From: CAYPQL01 sp964412905
GTDB lineage: Bacteria; Patescibacteriota; Minisyncoccia; JAHIHE01; JAGLIN01
NCBI GenBank assembly: GCA_964412905.1
Contig: CAYPQL010000003.1
Location: 1-43,695, forward strand
DNA length: 43,695 nucleotides
Reading direction: 5' to 3'
Part shown: piece after piece, positions 7,853 through 15,232 of the stretch
Numbering within the stretch: the first letter of the stretch is position 1
Layout of the letters: every line of letters begins with the position of its first letter
Made by a program: the position numbers and the translations under genes
The notes under the pieces: generated by a model
Databases searched by the model: none
The model's input: the letters and a program-made list of their open reading frames with translations, nothing else
What the model was told of the DNA's origin: nothing

Positions 7853-8479
7853 ATGGCAAGAGATTTAGGTCCGAAGTGCAAAAAATGCAGAAGAGAGGGG
7901 AAGAAGCTTTTTATAAAAGGGGAGCGTTGTTTTGGCGTAAAATGCGCTATGATAAAAAGGCCTTATGCTCCGGGCCAGCATGGGCAGGCGAGAAGAATGG
8001 GCTTGTCCGAATATGGCATTCAGCTTAGGGAAAAGCAAAAAGTTAAAAGAATTTACGGCGTCTTGGAAAGGCAATTCAGAAAATATTACGAAATGGCCAG
8101 CCGCGTGCGCGGCAATACGGGAGTTTTGCTCTCAACTCTTCTAGAAAGAAGATTGGACAATGTCGTTTATCGCCTCGGTTTGGCAAGCTCCAGAAATCAA
8201 GCCAGACAGCTTGTCAATCACGGGCATATTTTATTAAACGGAAAAAAAGTGGACATACCTTCATTTTCAGTAAAAGAAGGAGATGTCATATCGCTTAAAA
8301 AAAGCCAAGGAAATTATTTTGAAGATTTAAAAAATATATTAAAAAACCATCAAGCGCCGTCATGGCTGTCTCTGGATGTTCAAAAAGTTCAAGGCAAAGT
8401 CGTTTCCAATCCCGTCTTGAGCGAAATCGACACGGGCACGGATATCTATCTGATTGTTGAATATTATTCCAAATCATAA
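7853..8479 (+). CDS. rpsD: 30S ribosomal protein S4
   Basis: Primary 16S rRNA-binding assembly protein (208 aa, normal length). It is the zinc-binding (C+) form, with C9, C12, C26 and C31. The S4 RNA-binding domain spans ~98-160 (ERRLDNVVYRLGLASSRNQA, LVNHGHILLNGKKVDIPS). In many bacteria S4 is the autogenous repressor of this operon, but no S4 mRNA target is recognisable here. Confidence 0.96.
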   Translation: MARDLGPKCKKCRREGKKLFIKGERCFGVKCAMIKRPYAPGQHGQARRMGLSEYGIQLREKQKVKRIYGVLERQFRKYYEMASRVRGNTGVLLSTLLERRLDNVVYRLGLASSRNQARQLVNHGHILLNGKKVDIPSFSVKEGDVISLKKSQGNYFEDLKNILKNHQAPSWLSLDVQKVQGKVVSNPVLSEIDTGTDIYLIVEYYSKS

Positions 8480-8572
8480 TCATAGAAAAATTTCAAAATC
8501 CAAATTATTTCAAATTGTTCCAAATCAAATCCAAAGTCAAAATAACATAGGACTCATTAACCAGCTTAAACT

Positions 8573-8654
8573 TGTCATCCCGAGCGTAGCCGAGGGATCT
8601 ACAGTCTCAGTCATTTCTTCGTATACAGATTTCTCGCGAGGCGCTCGAAATGAC
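8573..8654. repeat. Intergenic inverted-repeat element (TGTCAT family, copy 2)
   Basis: TGTCATCCCGAGCG (8573-8586) and CGCTCGAAATGACA (8641-8654) are inverted termini matching at 12 of 14 positions. The following sequence (8660-8690) adds CGGACAGTCTCTCGCTTCGC. The rest of the 319-nt rpsD-rpoA spacer is AT-rich with repeated ACAATTTAAC units before rpoA. Confidence 0.6.
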
Positions 8655-8798
8655 AGTTCTCGGACAGTCTCTCGCTTCGCTCAATTTCGGACTATGGAAC
8701 CGTCATAATTGTAAAATTCACAAAACGAAACTAGCAATTTAACAATACAACAATTTAACAATAGAGCAATAGAGTAATTTAATACCTAAAATAAAAAT

Positions 8799-9821
8799 AT
8801 GCAAAAAATAACACTGCCGGAAAAACCGATAATAACAAAAAATGACGGTAATTTCGCGGTTTTTGAAATCAGATCGTGCTATCCGGGATACGGTTCAACG
8901 ATAGGAAACGCCTTGCGCAGAGTTTTGCTTTCAAGCTTGGCGGGATCCGCTATAACATCAGTGAAGATTGCGGGAGCGAATCATGAATTTTCCACAATTC
9001 CGGGAGTGGTTGAAGACGCGGTTGAAATAATTCTCAATTTGAAAAAAATAAAATTTAAAACGCACACTGACGAGCCGGTAAAACTTAGCTTGAAGGTTTC
9101 CAAGGAAGGCGAAGTGAAAGCCTCGGACATAGAAAAAAATAGCGATGTGGAAATAGCCAATAAAGACGCTCATATCGCGACTATAACCGGCAAAGGAAGC
9201 GTTTTGGATATGGAAATGAAAGTGGAAAAAGGAATCGGCTATCTGCCCATTGAACAGCAGGATGAGAACAAGCTTGAAATCGGAAACATCGCGATTGACG
9301 CGATTTTCGCCCCGATAAGAAAAGTGAATTACAAAGTGGAAAATATGCGCGTCGGGAAATTAACAAATTACGACAAATTGATTTTTGAGATAGAAACAGA
9401 CGGAAGCATAACCCCCGAAGAGGCTTTTAAGGAAGCAACCAGATTGCTTGTGGAACATTTTAATTTATTCAGAGAAGTGATTGACCAAAAAACGGAGCAG
9501 AAAGAAAAAAGCGCGAAAATAGAGAAAAAGGAATTATTGAAAGAAGACAGGGAGGCGGAAAAAGAAAAAGAGAAAGAAGAAAAAGAAGAGAAAGAAGAAC
9601 AGCAAAAAGAAAGCAGCGAGGAAACTTTGAAAATGCCAGTTGAAGATATCGGCTTATCTTCCCGCATCTCAAAAATTTTAGCTGAAAATAAAATAAAGAC
9701 CGTTGGCAAGATTGTCAAAAAAGCCGAGGAAGATCTGCAAGAATTGCCGGGAATGGGAGATAAGGGCATTAAGGAAGTTAAAAAGGCTTTGGGAAAGTTC
9801 GGCTTAACTCTGAAAAAATAA
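8799..9821 (+). CDS. rpoA: DNA-directed RNA polymerase subunit alpha
   Basis: Scaffold subunit of RNA polymerase. The N-terminal dimerisation domain spans 1-~228 with the signature GNALRRVLLSS (36-46). The C-terminal domain at ~278-340 has the helix-hairpin-helix that contacts UP elements and activators (LAENKIKTVGKIV, LQELPGMGDKGIKEV). The linker (~229-277) is unusually charged and long, almost all Lys and Glu. At 340 residues it is slightly longer than usual because of this linker. It lies in its standard place between rpsD and rplQ. Confidence 0.97.
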   Translation: MQKITLPEKPIITKNDGNFAVFEIRSCYPGYGSTIGNALRRVLLSSLAGSAITSVKIAGANHEFSTIPGVVEDAVEIILNLKKIKFKTHTDEPVKLSLKVSKEGEVKASDIEKNSDVEIANKDAHIATITGKGSVLDMEMKVEKGIGYLPIEQQDENKLEIGNIAIDAIFAPIRKVNYKVENMRVGKLTNYDKLIFEIETDGSITPEEAFKEATRLLVEHFNLFREVIDQKTEQKEKSAKIEKKELLKEDREAEKEKEKEEKEEKEEQQKESSEETLKMPVEDIGLSSRISKILAENKIKTVGKIVKKAEEDLQELPGMGDKGIKEVKKALGKFGLTLKK

Positions 9822-9859
9822 TTATTTAGAAATGAATTTAAAGAGTATAAAATATCACT

Positions 9860-10207
9860 ATGAAACATAAATCAAAAGGAAGGCAATTCAAGAGAAATAA
9901 ATCGCAAAGAAAAGCTTTAATGAAACATTTGTCCGAGGCGATTATTTTGCAAGAGAAGATTACTACGACCGCGGCCAAAGCGAAAGAGCTTTCTGTTCAT
10001 ATTGAAAAATTGATAACAACGGCAAAGAAAAATAATCTTTCAGCGGCCAAATCTATCCACAGCATTCTGTGCGATGAGGCTTCCAAGAAATTATTAAAAC
10101 AAATCTCCGACAGATATAAAGACAGAAGCGGGGGATATACGAGAATTATAAAAATAGCCGAGAGAAAAGGCGATGCCGCTCAAATGTCCGTGATAGAGTT
10201 TGTATAA
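9860..10207 (+). CDS. rplQ: 50S ribosomal protein L17
   Basis: Large-subunit protein near the exit tunnel. A 115-residue protein starting MKHKSKGRQFKRNKSQRKAL (the usual MRH.K..RKLNR.S.HR.AL pattern), with EAIILQEKITTTAAKAKELS and a final DRYKDRSGGYTRIIKIAERK, RKGDAAQMSVIEF. It follows rpoA by 38 nt. Confidence 0.95.
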   Translation: MKHKSKGRQFKRNKSQRKALMKHLSEAIILQEKITTTAAKAKELSVHIEKLITTAKKNNLSAAKSIHSILCDEASKKLLKQISDRYKDRSGGYTRIIKIAERKGDAAQMSVIEFV

Positions 10208-10325
10208 ATCGTATTATTAGTTTATTAAAAATTAACGAATTGCGGATTAACGGATTAAACTTTTTAATTCGTTAATAAATAATTTATAATGCAATACAAC
10301 AATTTAGCAATAAAGTATTAATTTT

Positions 10326-10757
10326 ATGCCGAAAGAAAAAATTAAGAATAAGAAAAAACTAATCCAAAGAGAATGGCATATTTTTGACGCGTCTGAAGAA
10401 AGTTTTGGCAGACTGGCGTCAAAAATCGCAATCTTGCTCAGGGGAAAAAATAAAGTAAGTTTTACTCCCCACATTGATAACGGGGATTATGTTGTCGTTG
10501 TTAATACTGATAATCTAAAATACACGGGAAACAAAGACGGCAAAAAAATATATTACAGCCATAGCTGGTATTTGGGAGGATTGAAAGAAATTACTTTGGG
10601 AAAGCAGATTGAAAAAGATTCAAAAATGGTTATAAAAATGGCGGTATATGGAATGCTGCCAAAAAATAAATTGAGAGATCAAATGATAAAAAGGTTAAAC
10701 ATATACGCCAAGAGCGAACATCCTTTTGAAAAAAAATTCAGTAAACAGCCTAAATAA
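10326..10757 (+). CDS. rplM: 50S ribosomal protein L13
   Basis: Early-assembly 23S rRNA-binding protein (143 aa). Family sequence: WHIFDASEESFGRLASKIAI, LLRGKNKVSFTPHIDNGDYV and KMAVYGMLPKNKLRDQMIKR. The spacer before it (10208-10325) contains repeated TTAACGAATT/AATTCGTTAAT units that can pair. It forms a two-gene unit with rpsI, 9 nt downstream. Confidence 0.96.
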   Translation: MPKEKIKNKKKLIQREWHIFDASEESFGRLASKIAILLRGKNKVSFTPHIDNGDYVVVVNTDNLKYTGNKDGKKIYYSHSWYLGGLKEITLGKQIEKDSKMVIKMAVYGMLPKNKLRDQMIKRLNIYAKSEHPFEKKFSKQPK

Positions 10758-10766
10758 ACATAAATT

Positions 10767-11177
10767 ATGAGCGAAAATAATGAAAAGTATTTTTACGCGA
10801 CGGGCAGGAGAAAATCCGCGGTCGCCAAAGTAAGGCTTTATGAAGATGATAAAAAAGAATCGTTGCTGGTGAATAACAAAGAATATAAAGATTATTTTTC
10901 CAACAACAGCGTTCTTATTGATAAAGTTTATTCTCCTTTTAAGCTTCTTCATCTTGAAAATAAATTCAGAGTCTCGGCGATGGTCAATGGCGGCGGGCCT
11001 AACGGCCAAGCCGAAGCGATCAGACTGGGCATAGCCAGGGCACTTTTGGTTTTGAATGAAGAATATAAAAAAGAGCTGAGAGCTTCTGAATACTTGACAA
11101 GAGATCCGAGAAAAGTTGAAAGAAAAAAGCCTGGACTCAAAAAAGCCAGACGCGCTCCGCAATGGAAGAAGAGATAG
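10767..11177 (+). CDS. rpsI: 30S ribosomal protein S9
   Basis: Head protein whose C-terminal tail reaches the P-site tRNA. The 136-residue sequence shows YFYATGRRKSAVAKVRLYE, the core NGGGPNGQAEAIRLGIARAL and the basic tail KVERKKPGLKKARRAPQWKK ending in K-R. Paired with rplM as in most bacteria and followed by a strong terminator. Confidence 0.96.
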   Translation: MSENNEKYFYATGRRKSAVAKVRLYEDDKKESLLVNNKEYKDYFSNNSVLIDKVYSPFKLLHLENKFRVSAMVNGGGPNGQAEAIRLGIARALLVLNEEYKKELRASEYLTRDPRKVERKKPGLKKARRAPQWKKR

Positions 11178-11200
11178 GATATATAAAAATAATATTTTTA

Positions 11201-11235
11201 AAGCAGGCGATTCTCGAGGGTCGCTTGTTTTTTTG
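11201..11235 (+). terminator. Terminator of the ribosomal operon
   Basis: AAGCAGGCGA (11201-11210) pairs with TCGCTTGTTT (11221-11230) over 10 positions (some G-U), with further T residues after it. It lies 24 nt after rpsI. Confidence 0.85.
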
Positions 11236-11261
11236 TTTGTTAATTTAACTTTCCATTCGTT

Positions 11262-11292
11262 GGCTCTAGTTTTCTAACCAGAGCCTTTTGTT
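11262..11292 (+). terminator. Second terminator after rpsI
   Basis: GGCTCT (11262-11267) pairs with AGAGCC (11280-11285), with inner GTT/AAC pairs, followed by TTTTGTT. It backs up the terminator 30 nt upstream. Confidence 0.7.
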
Positions 11293-11320
11293 AAATTTCT
11301 TCAAACAATCTTAGCGCAAA

Positions 11321-11372
11321 ATAAAACATAGTGTCTTTTAGGACGATCGTCCTGAAAGACACTATGTTTTAT
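11321..11372. repeat. 52-nt near-perfect palindrome
   Basis: The sequence 11321-11372 is its own reverse complement around CGATCG (11344-11349) except for one pair (T11339/G11354). Outer arms read ATAAAACATAGTGTC / GACACTATGTTTTAT and share ACACTATG with the ATGATAAT palindrome family found before the other two copies of the downstream leader. A T-run follows. Confidence 0.85.
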
Positions 11373-11381
11373 TTTTTCGGT

Positions 11382-11520
11382 TTGACTATTTTACTCAATA
11401 TGCTATTTTACCAATAGAAAATGAATCACAATTTATTAACCTAAAACCTCTGGGCTTTTTGTTTGGAGTATGGTTTAAAATCCATTCACACAAAAGCGGT
11501 CTTCTGATGAATAAATTATT
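11382..11520 (+). promoter_or_regulatory. Repeated promoter/leader module, copy A
   Basis: TTGACT (11382-11387), 16-nt spacer and extended -10 TGCTATTTT (11401-11409). A 7-codon ORF MNHNLLT (11421-11444) follows at once. Then a hairpin, CTCTGGGC (11448-11455) with GTTTGGAG (11461-11468) around five T, and the conserved tail TATGGTT. A second conserved block, AGCGGTCTTCTGAT, lies near 11495-11508. The same module occurs at 12567 and 13614. It precedes the AntA-domain gene. Confidence 0.7.
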
Positions 11521-11533
11521 TTCGTAAAATCTT

Positions 11534-12499
11534 ATGAATGAAATAATAAATATTAAGGTAGTTCAAAAAACAATAGACAATGAGAAAAAGCGATTTGTGA
11601 ATGCGCGAGAATTGCATAAGTGGCTAAAGGCAGGTAAGTTTTTTGCTAACTGGATAAAAGACAGAATAGAGAAGTATGATTTTACAGAGGGTACAGATTT
11701 TTTTAAAGTGATACCATATAAAGAGTTGAAGCAAGCTAAAGATTTTGATCTCGCAATTTTAGGAAATCGAAATGAAGAGCTGAAACAAGCCAAAAGTTTT
11801 GATTTGCCAAATCTGGCAAATCAAAAGTCAAAACGAGGCGGAGATGTAAGAAGCATAGATTATATTTTAACAATTGATATGGCAAAAGAGATAGCGATGC
11901 TTGAAAATAATGAATTAGGCAAGAAGGTGAGAAAATATTTTATCAGAACGGAGGAGCGATTCAAAGAGGTTATGCGCGTGGCTTTAAATAATCCAAAATT
12001 TGTTAATCAGCTTTCTGAAGATTTTAAGGAAACAAGAGAAGAGACAAAGGATTACAGAAAAGATTTTACGGACAGCATAAAAAAATGCGTCTCGGCTAAA
12101 TTTTATGGAACTTACACGGATATGCTGTATAAGTTTTTATTTGTAGAAAGGGCGAAGGAATATAGGAAATTATTAAATTTAGCCAAAAAAGATTTAACCA
12201 GAAATACAATGTATGAGGAGATATTGTTTATCATTGGTAGTTTTGAAACGGGCTTAGCTGGGGAGTTGGAGAAAAAATATAAGAAAAAAGAAAAGCGTTT
12301 AAATCAGCAAGAATTTATAAAAACTTTTGAACAATTTTCTTCAACGCAAAACTGGGATGCTTATAAAAAGAGGGTTAGAAAAATAATGGCGACTTATGAC
12401 GAGGAATTAAGAAATATCAAGCATCCGAAGTTGATTGATTATAGAAAAGAGTTCACAAGCGAGGATATTAAAAAACTGCTGGGGCATAGTGGCGTTTGA
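11534..12499 (+). CDS. AntA/AntB-type antirepressor protein
   Basis: DNA- or repressor-binding protein related to phage antirepressors. Residues ~20-60 carry the AntA pattern (FVNARELHKWLKAGKFFANW, IKDRIEKYDFTEGTDFF), and ~107-140 the conserved SIDYILTIDMAKEIAMLENN block. The 170-residue C-terminal part is charged, helical and unrecognised. An internal duplication with an 18-residue period (ELKQAK.FDL...N at 64-80 and 82-97) lies inside the N-terminal region. No phage structural genes are nearby, so this is either a domesticated or solitary element. Codon use and AT content match neighbours. The start follows the repeated leader module; no Shine-Dalgarno site. Confidence 0.75.
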   Translation: MNEIINIKVVQKTIDNEKKRFVNARELHKWLKAGKFFANWIKDRIEKYDFTEGTDFFKVIPYKELKQAKDFDLAILGNRNEELKQAKSFDLPNLANQKSKRGGDVRSIDYILTIDMAKEIAMLENNELGKKVRKYFIRTEERFKEVMRVALNNPKFVNQLSEDFKETREETKDYRKDFTDSIKKCVSAKFYGTYTDMLYKFLFVERAKEYRKLLNLAKKDLTRNTMYEEILFIIGSFETGLAGELEKKYKKKEKRLNQQEFIKTFEQFSSTQNWDAYKKRVRKIMATYDEELRNIKHPKLIDYRKEFTSEDIKKLLGHSGV

Positions 12500-12516
12500 A
12501 ATGAAATATTAAAAAC

Positions 12517-12556
12517 ATAAAACACTATGGTAATATGAATTATCATAGTGTTTTAT
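12517..12556. repeat. Palindromic repeat, ATGATAAT family (copy 3); likely terminator
   Basis: An 18-bp stem (12517-12534 with 12539-12556, one G-U) around ATGA, ending in TTTTAT. It follows the AntA gene by 17 nt and precedes the second leader module, so it could end the upstream transcript. Confidence 0.8.
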
Positions 12557-12566
12557 TGCTTGCTCG

Positions 12567-12690
12567 TTGACTTTTTTACTCAATATGCTATTCTACCGAT
12601 AGAAAATGAATCACAATCTATTAACCTAACCTCCGGGCTTTTTGTTTGGAGTATGGTTGAAATTCTAGAGTATAGAAGCGGTCTTCTGAT
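12567..12690 (+). promoter_or_regulatory. Repeated promoter/leader module, copy B
   Basis: TTGACT (12567-12572), 16-nt spacer, extended -10 TGCTATTCT (12586-12594). The short ORF MNHNLLT (12606-12629) differs from copy A only by a synonymous Leu codon. The hairpin CTCCGGGC/GTTTGGAG (12631-12638/12644-12651) keeps pairing despite a C/T change. AGCGGTCTTCTGAT recurs near 12677. It precedes the KilA-N gene. Confidence 0.7.
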
Positions 12691-12708
12691 AAAATTCAAA
12701 ATAAAAAT

Positions 12709-13539
12709 ATGGCGAATCAAAAAATTATTGTTCAAAATACTGAAATTGTTTTGTTTTCGGAGGGAAAGGATGATTTTATATCTTTAACTGATATTGCTAA
12801 ATATAAAAATTCGGAGTTTCCGGCGGACGTGATAAAAAATTGGATGAGAAATCGCGGGACTATAGAATATCTGGGATTGTGGGAGAGGATTAATAATCCG
12901 AATTTTAAACTGGTCGAATTCGACGAGTTTAGAAATGAGGCAGGGAGCAATTCGTTTGTGCTTTCTCCTAAAAAATGGATTAACCATGTTAATGCCGCGG
13001 GGTTGATAAATAAAGCGGGGAGATATGGCGGCGGGACTTTCGCGCATAAGGACATTGCTTTTGAATTTGCTTCATGGATTTCAGCGGAGTTCAAGCTGTA
13101 TCTTATAAAAGAATTTCAGAGGCTTAAAAGCGATGAAAATGTTCGCTTAAAGCTGGATTGGAGCGCGAAAAGATTTTTAGCCAAGGCAAACTATCGCGTG
13201 CATACGGACGCCGTGAAGGAGAAATTAATTCCGGCGCAAATTTCAAAAAAGCAAATCAAGATGATTTACGCGGACGAAGCCGATGTCCTGAATGTGGCGC
13301 TTTTTAGCCAAACCGCGAAAGAATGGAGGGACAAGAATTCCGGCAAAAAAGGCAATATGCGGGATTACGCGGATATTATCCAGCTGGTATGCCTTGCCGG
13401 GCTGGAAAGTCTTAATGCGGAGTTTATCAGGCAGGGAATTGATCAAGGCGAAAGATTAAAAAAGCTAAATAAGATTGCGATTATTCAGATGAGGGCGCTA
13501 ACTATGGATAAAAACGGAAGGAAGATTTTGACTAAATAA
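12709..13539 (+). CDS. KilA-N domain protein
   Basis: DNA-binding protein of the KilA-N family known from phages, nucleocytoplasmic large DNA viruses and bacterial mobile elements. The N-terminal domain (~1-140) shows DDFISLTDIAKYKNSEFPAD, VIKNWMRNRGTIEYLGLWER and the end motif GGTFAHKDIAFEFASWISAE. The C-terminal ~130 residues form a second conserved helical domain with AKEWRDKNSGKKGNMRDYAD. Length (276 aa) is typical of solitary bacterial members. Its partner upstream is the AntA-type gene, and both have the same leader module, so they may be regulated together. Confidence 0.85.
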   Translation: MANQKIIVQNTEIVLFSEGKDDFISLTDIAKYKNSEFPADVIKNWMRNRGTIEYLGLWERINNPNFKLVEFDEFRNEAGSNSFVLSPKKWINHVNAAGLINKAGRYGGGTFAHKDIAFEFASWISAEFKLYLIKEFQRLKSDENVRLKLDWSAKRFLAKANYRVHTDAVKEKLIPAQISKKQIKMIYADEADVLNVALFSQTAKEWRDKNSGKKGNMRDYADIIQLVCLAGLESLNAEFIRQGIDQGERLKKLNKIAIIQMRALTMDKNGRKILTK

Positions 13540-13564
13540 AAATAAGATTTAAAGATAAAAATAT

Positions 13565-13600
13565 AAAACACTATGGTAATATGAATTATCATAGTGTTTT
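13565..13600. repeat. Palindromic repeat, ATGATAAT family (copy 4); likely terminator
   Basis: AAAACACTATGGTAAT (13565-13580) pairs with ATTATCATAGTGTTTT (13585-13600) around ATGA, followed by more T. It lies 25 nt after the KilA-N gene and is nearly identical to copy 3. Confidence 0.8.
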
Positions 13601-13613
13601 TTTGTTTTTTGGT

Positions 13614-13715
13614 TTGACTTTTTTATTTGGCGTGCTATTCTACCAACAGAAAATGAATCACAATTTAGAAACCTAACCTTCGGGCTTTTTTGTTTGGAGT
13701 ATGGTTGAAATCCTA
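13614..13715 (+). promoter_or_regulatory. Repeated promoter/leader module, copy C
   Basis: TTGACT (13614-13619), 16-nt spacer, extended -10 TGCTATTCT (13633-13641). The short ORF is MNHNLET (13653-13676). The hairpin CTTCGGGC/GTTTGGAG (13678-13685/13692-13699) has a 6-T loop. Unlike copies A and B it is not directly before an antirepressor gene but before the SAM riboswitch promoter, so it may be a stranded copy or a second promoter for the riboswitch gene. Confidence 0.65.
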
Positions 13716-13731
13716 GAACACATTTATTTAT

Positions 13732-13759
13732 TTGACACAATTTTTTTAACTGCTACAAT
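13732..13759 (+). promoter_or_regulatory. Promoter of the SAM riboswitch transcript
   Basis: TTGACA at 13732-13737 and extended -10 TGCTACAAT at 13751-13759, 16-nt spacer. The predicted start near 13766 leaves ~15 nt before the aptamer. Confidence 0.8.
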
Positions 13760-13779
13760 GCGATCAGACAATTAAATAA

Positions 13780-13945
13780 GTTTATCCAGAGTACGGCGAG
13801 GGAACTAGCCCCAAGACCCGTCAGCAACCCTTGAATGGTGATTCCATCAAGAAGGTGCTAATTCTAGCCCTAAAAAGGAAAGATACAGGTCGTTTTTTGT
13901 TTTTCTGGAACAAAAATATCTTTCTCTTCTCGGGAAAGATTTTTT
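13780..13945 (+). promoter_or_regulatory. SAM-I (S-box) riboswitch with terminator
   Basis: The aptamer contains the conserved S-box series: TTATCCAGAG, GGCGAGGGAACTAGCCCC, GTCAGCAACC, then a P3 hairpin (CTTGAATGG/CCATCAAG), GGTGCTAATTCTAGCCC and GGAAAGATA. TATC (13783-13786) and GATA (13882-13885) close P1. Expression platform: ATCTTTC (13918-13924) pairs with GAAAGAT (13934-13940) before a T-run as terminator, while the same ATCTTTC can pair with GAAAGAT at 13878-13884 in the P1 3' strand as antiterminator. This predicts repression when S-adenosylmethionine is high. Family identity rests on motif order; the switch logic is inferred from complementarity. Confidence 0.9.
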
Positions 13946-13967
13946 AATTTTCTAAATATAAAACACA

Positions 13968-14699
13968 ATGGAAAATAAATTTAAAGAGCTATGCGATTTT
14001 TATCTTTTAGACGGTAAGTTATTATATGTTTCTCGAGAGTTTATAGGTTTTGATCCTGTTATCAGTAAGGGGTTGTCTTGTGAACGCAATAAAAAAAGTA
14101 ACACTACAATTAAGCTTGATGAATTTAAATTGGGCGATTCTTCGTTTAATGCCATCCTGACAAACCATATTAGCTGGGGACCGTTAAGCGGGTATCGGCG
14201 GGCAGAGATATTAAGAAATGGCAGGACTATCATCAACTATGAACATGGCGGTATGGGACACGGGTCGAACTATTGTAAGGGAAATTATTTTCATTTGGAA
14301 AATGGAAATGCTTTTCTGCTAAAAAACGGATATGCGCTCAGAGATGTATCTACTGACAAAATTTATTCAAACCTTAATCATGACAATGATTATTTATTTT
14401 GGTTCAAGGATGTAGTCATTCCCATTGCGGGCAAATTGTGGCCAGTTGATGGCAGTGCGTTAGATTATGACAAAATTTACCATCGCGCCGAAATCGAACC
14501 GCTAAGGCAAATTCAATGGGATGCGCATGTAAATTTTAATAGCCAGCATATTTATATCAAAAAAACGGCGGTTCCATATTGTTGGCAAACTTTATGGGAA
14601 TCCGCTAATAAATATGAGGAATTCAAAAGAATGGATCAAGAGGGTTTTAGGGCGCTGGGCAGGATAGAGTTTAACGATATTGGTTTTGAGAGATACTAG
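13968..14699 (+). CDS. Protein of unknown function under SAM riboswitch control
   Basis: A 243-residue soluble protein with no signal peptide or membrane segment. I do not recognise a family. It is rich in aromatic residues, His and Gly in the middle (NYEHGGMGHGSNYCKGNYFH, ~91-110), with a single Cys in that block and another near 202 (PYCWQTLW). It has no Rossmann-like SAM-binding motif. Its riboswitch suggests a role in methionine, cysteine or SAM metabolism, or uptake, but this is inference from regulation only. It starts 23 nt after the terminator T-run, with no Shine-Dalgarno site. No methionine-cycle gene is adjacent. Confidence 0.8.
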   Translation: MENKFKELCDFYLLDGKLLYVSREFIGFDPVISKGLSCERNKKSNTTIKLDEFKLGDSSFNAILTNHISWGPLSGYRRAEILRNGRTIINYEHGGMGHGSNYCKGNYFHLENGNAFLLKNGYALRDVSTDKIYSNLNHDNDYLFWFKDVVIPIAGKLWPVDGSALDYDKIYHRAEIEPLRQIQWDAHVNFNSQHIYIKKTAVPYCWQTLWESANKYEEFKRMDQEGFRALGRIEFNDIGFERY

Positions 14700-14751
14700 T
14701 TAATTTTTTGGTGAAAAATTTGTGAATGAAACCTGTTAAAATGGCGGGACT

Positions 14752-14762
14752 TGTGATATAAT
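14752..14762 (+). promoter_or_regulatory. Extended -10 promoter for the DUF6804-like gene
   Basis: TGATATAAT (TG at 14754-14755, TATAAT at 14757-14762) lies 32 nt before the ATG. The -35 region is poor (TGTTAA near 14734). Confidence 0.5.
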
Positions 14763-14794
14763 TAAATTAATTAATTAATGGTTAAACTAAAAAT

Positions 14795-15130
14795 ATGATT
14801 ATAGATGAACTTAAGAATGTGAAATTTAACAAATCTCCAGCAATAATATCCGCAGTCTTATTACTGCTAGCACTTTTGTCGTGGCCTTATGGTTTTTATA
14901 CTTTTCTCAGGATAGCAGTTACGGGCGCGGCGATTTATTACAGTTATTTTCTTTATCAGCAAAACTTAACAGAAAAGATGAGTTTCTGGTTTTGGGGATT
15001 GATTGTCGTCATTATTCTCTTCAATCCTATTTTTCCGATTTATTTAAACAGAGGAGTTTGGGAGATTCTGGATATTTTAACGGCGGTGTTTTTTGCGGGG
15101 ATGGTTTGGAAGGTTGAGGATAAGGGTTAA
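14795..15130 (+). CDS. Small membrane protein, DUF6804-like
   Basis: A 111-residue protein with about four predicted membrane helices (~16-32, 36-54, 63-80, 88-105). The sequence SPAIISAVLLLLALLSWPYG, YTFLRIAVTGAAIYYSY and FNPIFPIYLNRGVW match the pattern of the DUF6804 family as I recall it. Function unknown. It opens a run of small accessory genes that reaches ~20.5 kb. Confidence 0.65.
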   Translation: MIIDELKNVKFNKSPAIISAVLLLLALLSWPYGFYTFLRIAVTGAAIYYSYFLYQQNLTEKMSFWFWGLIVVIILFNPIFPIYLNRGVWEILDILTAVFFAGMVWKVEDKG

Positions 15131-15183
15131 AAATATGATTGAATATGTGGTTATTGGATTGCCTGACTGATTATGGGGACTTG

Positions 15184-15192
15184 TGGTATAAT
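15184..15192 (+). promoter_or_regulatory. Extended -10 promoter
   Basis: TGGTATAAT at 15184-15192, 41 nt before the next ATG, with TGACTG near 15164 as a possible -35 (17-nt spacer). The flanking GGGGACTTGTGGTATAATGG resembles the upstream gene's promoter (GCGGGACTTGTGATATAAT). Confidence 0.5.
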
Positions 15193-15232
15193 GGAAATGG
15201 ATAATGATTAACTATATAATTGAATAAAAATT

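Noticed and set aside
8454..8708. 84-codon plus-strand frame after rpsD
   Set aside because: It starts inside rpsD, runs through an inverted-repeat element and has no protein-like pattern.
12548..12787. 79-codon frame over leader copy B
   Set aside because: It covers the repeated promoter/leader and overlaps the start of the KilA-N gene in another frame; composition is random.
11534..13539. Integrated prophage
   Set aside because: Only antirepressor-type genes are present; there is no integrase, terminase, capsid or tail gene and no att-like flanking repeat was recognised.
13886..13910. GTTTTTTGTTTTTC run as the riboswitch terminator
   Set aside because: No stable stem precedes it; the hairpin at 13918-13940 with its own T-run fits better.
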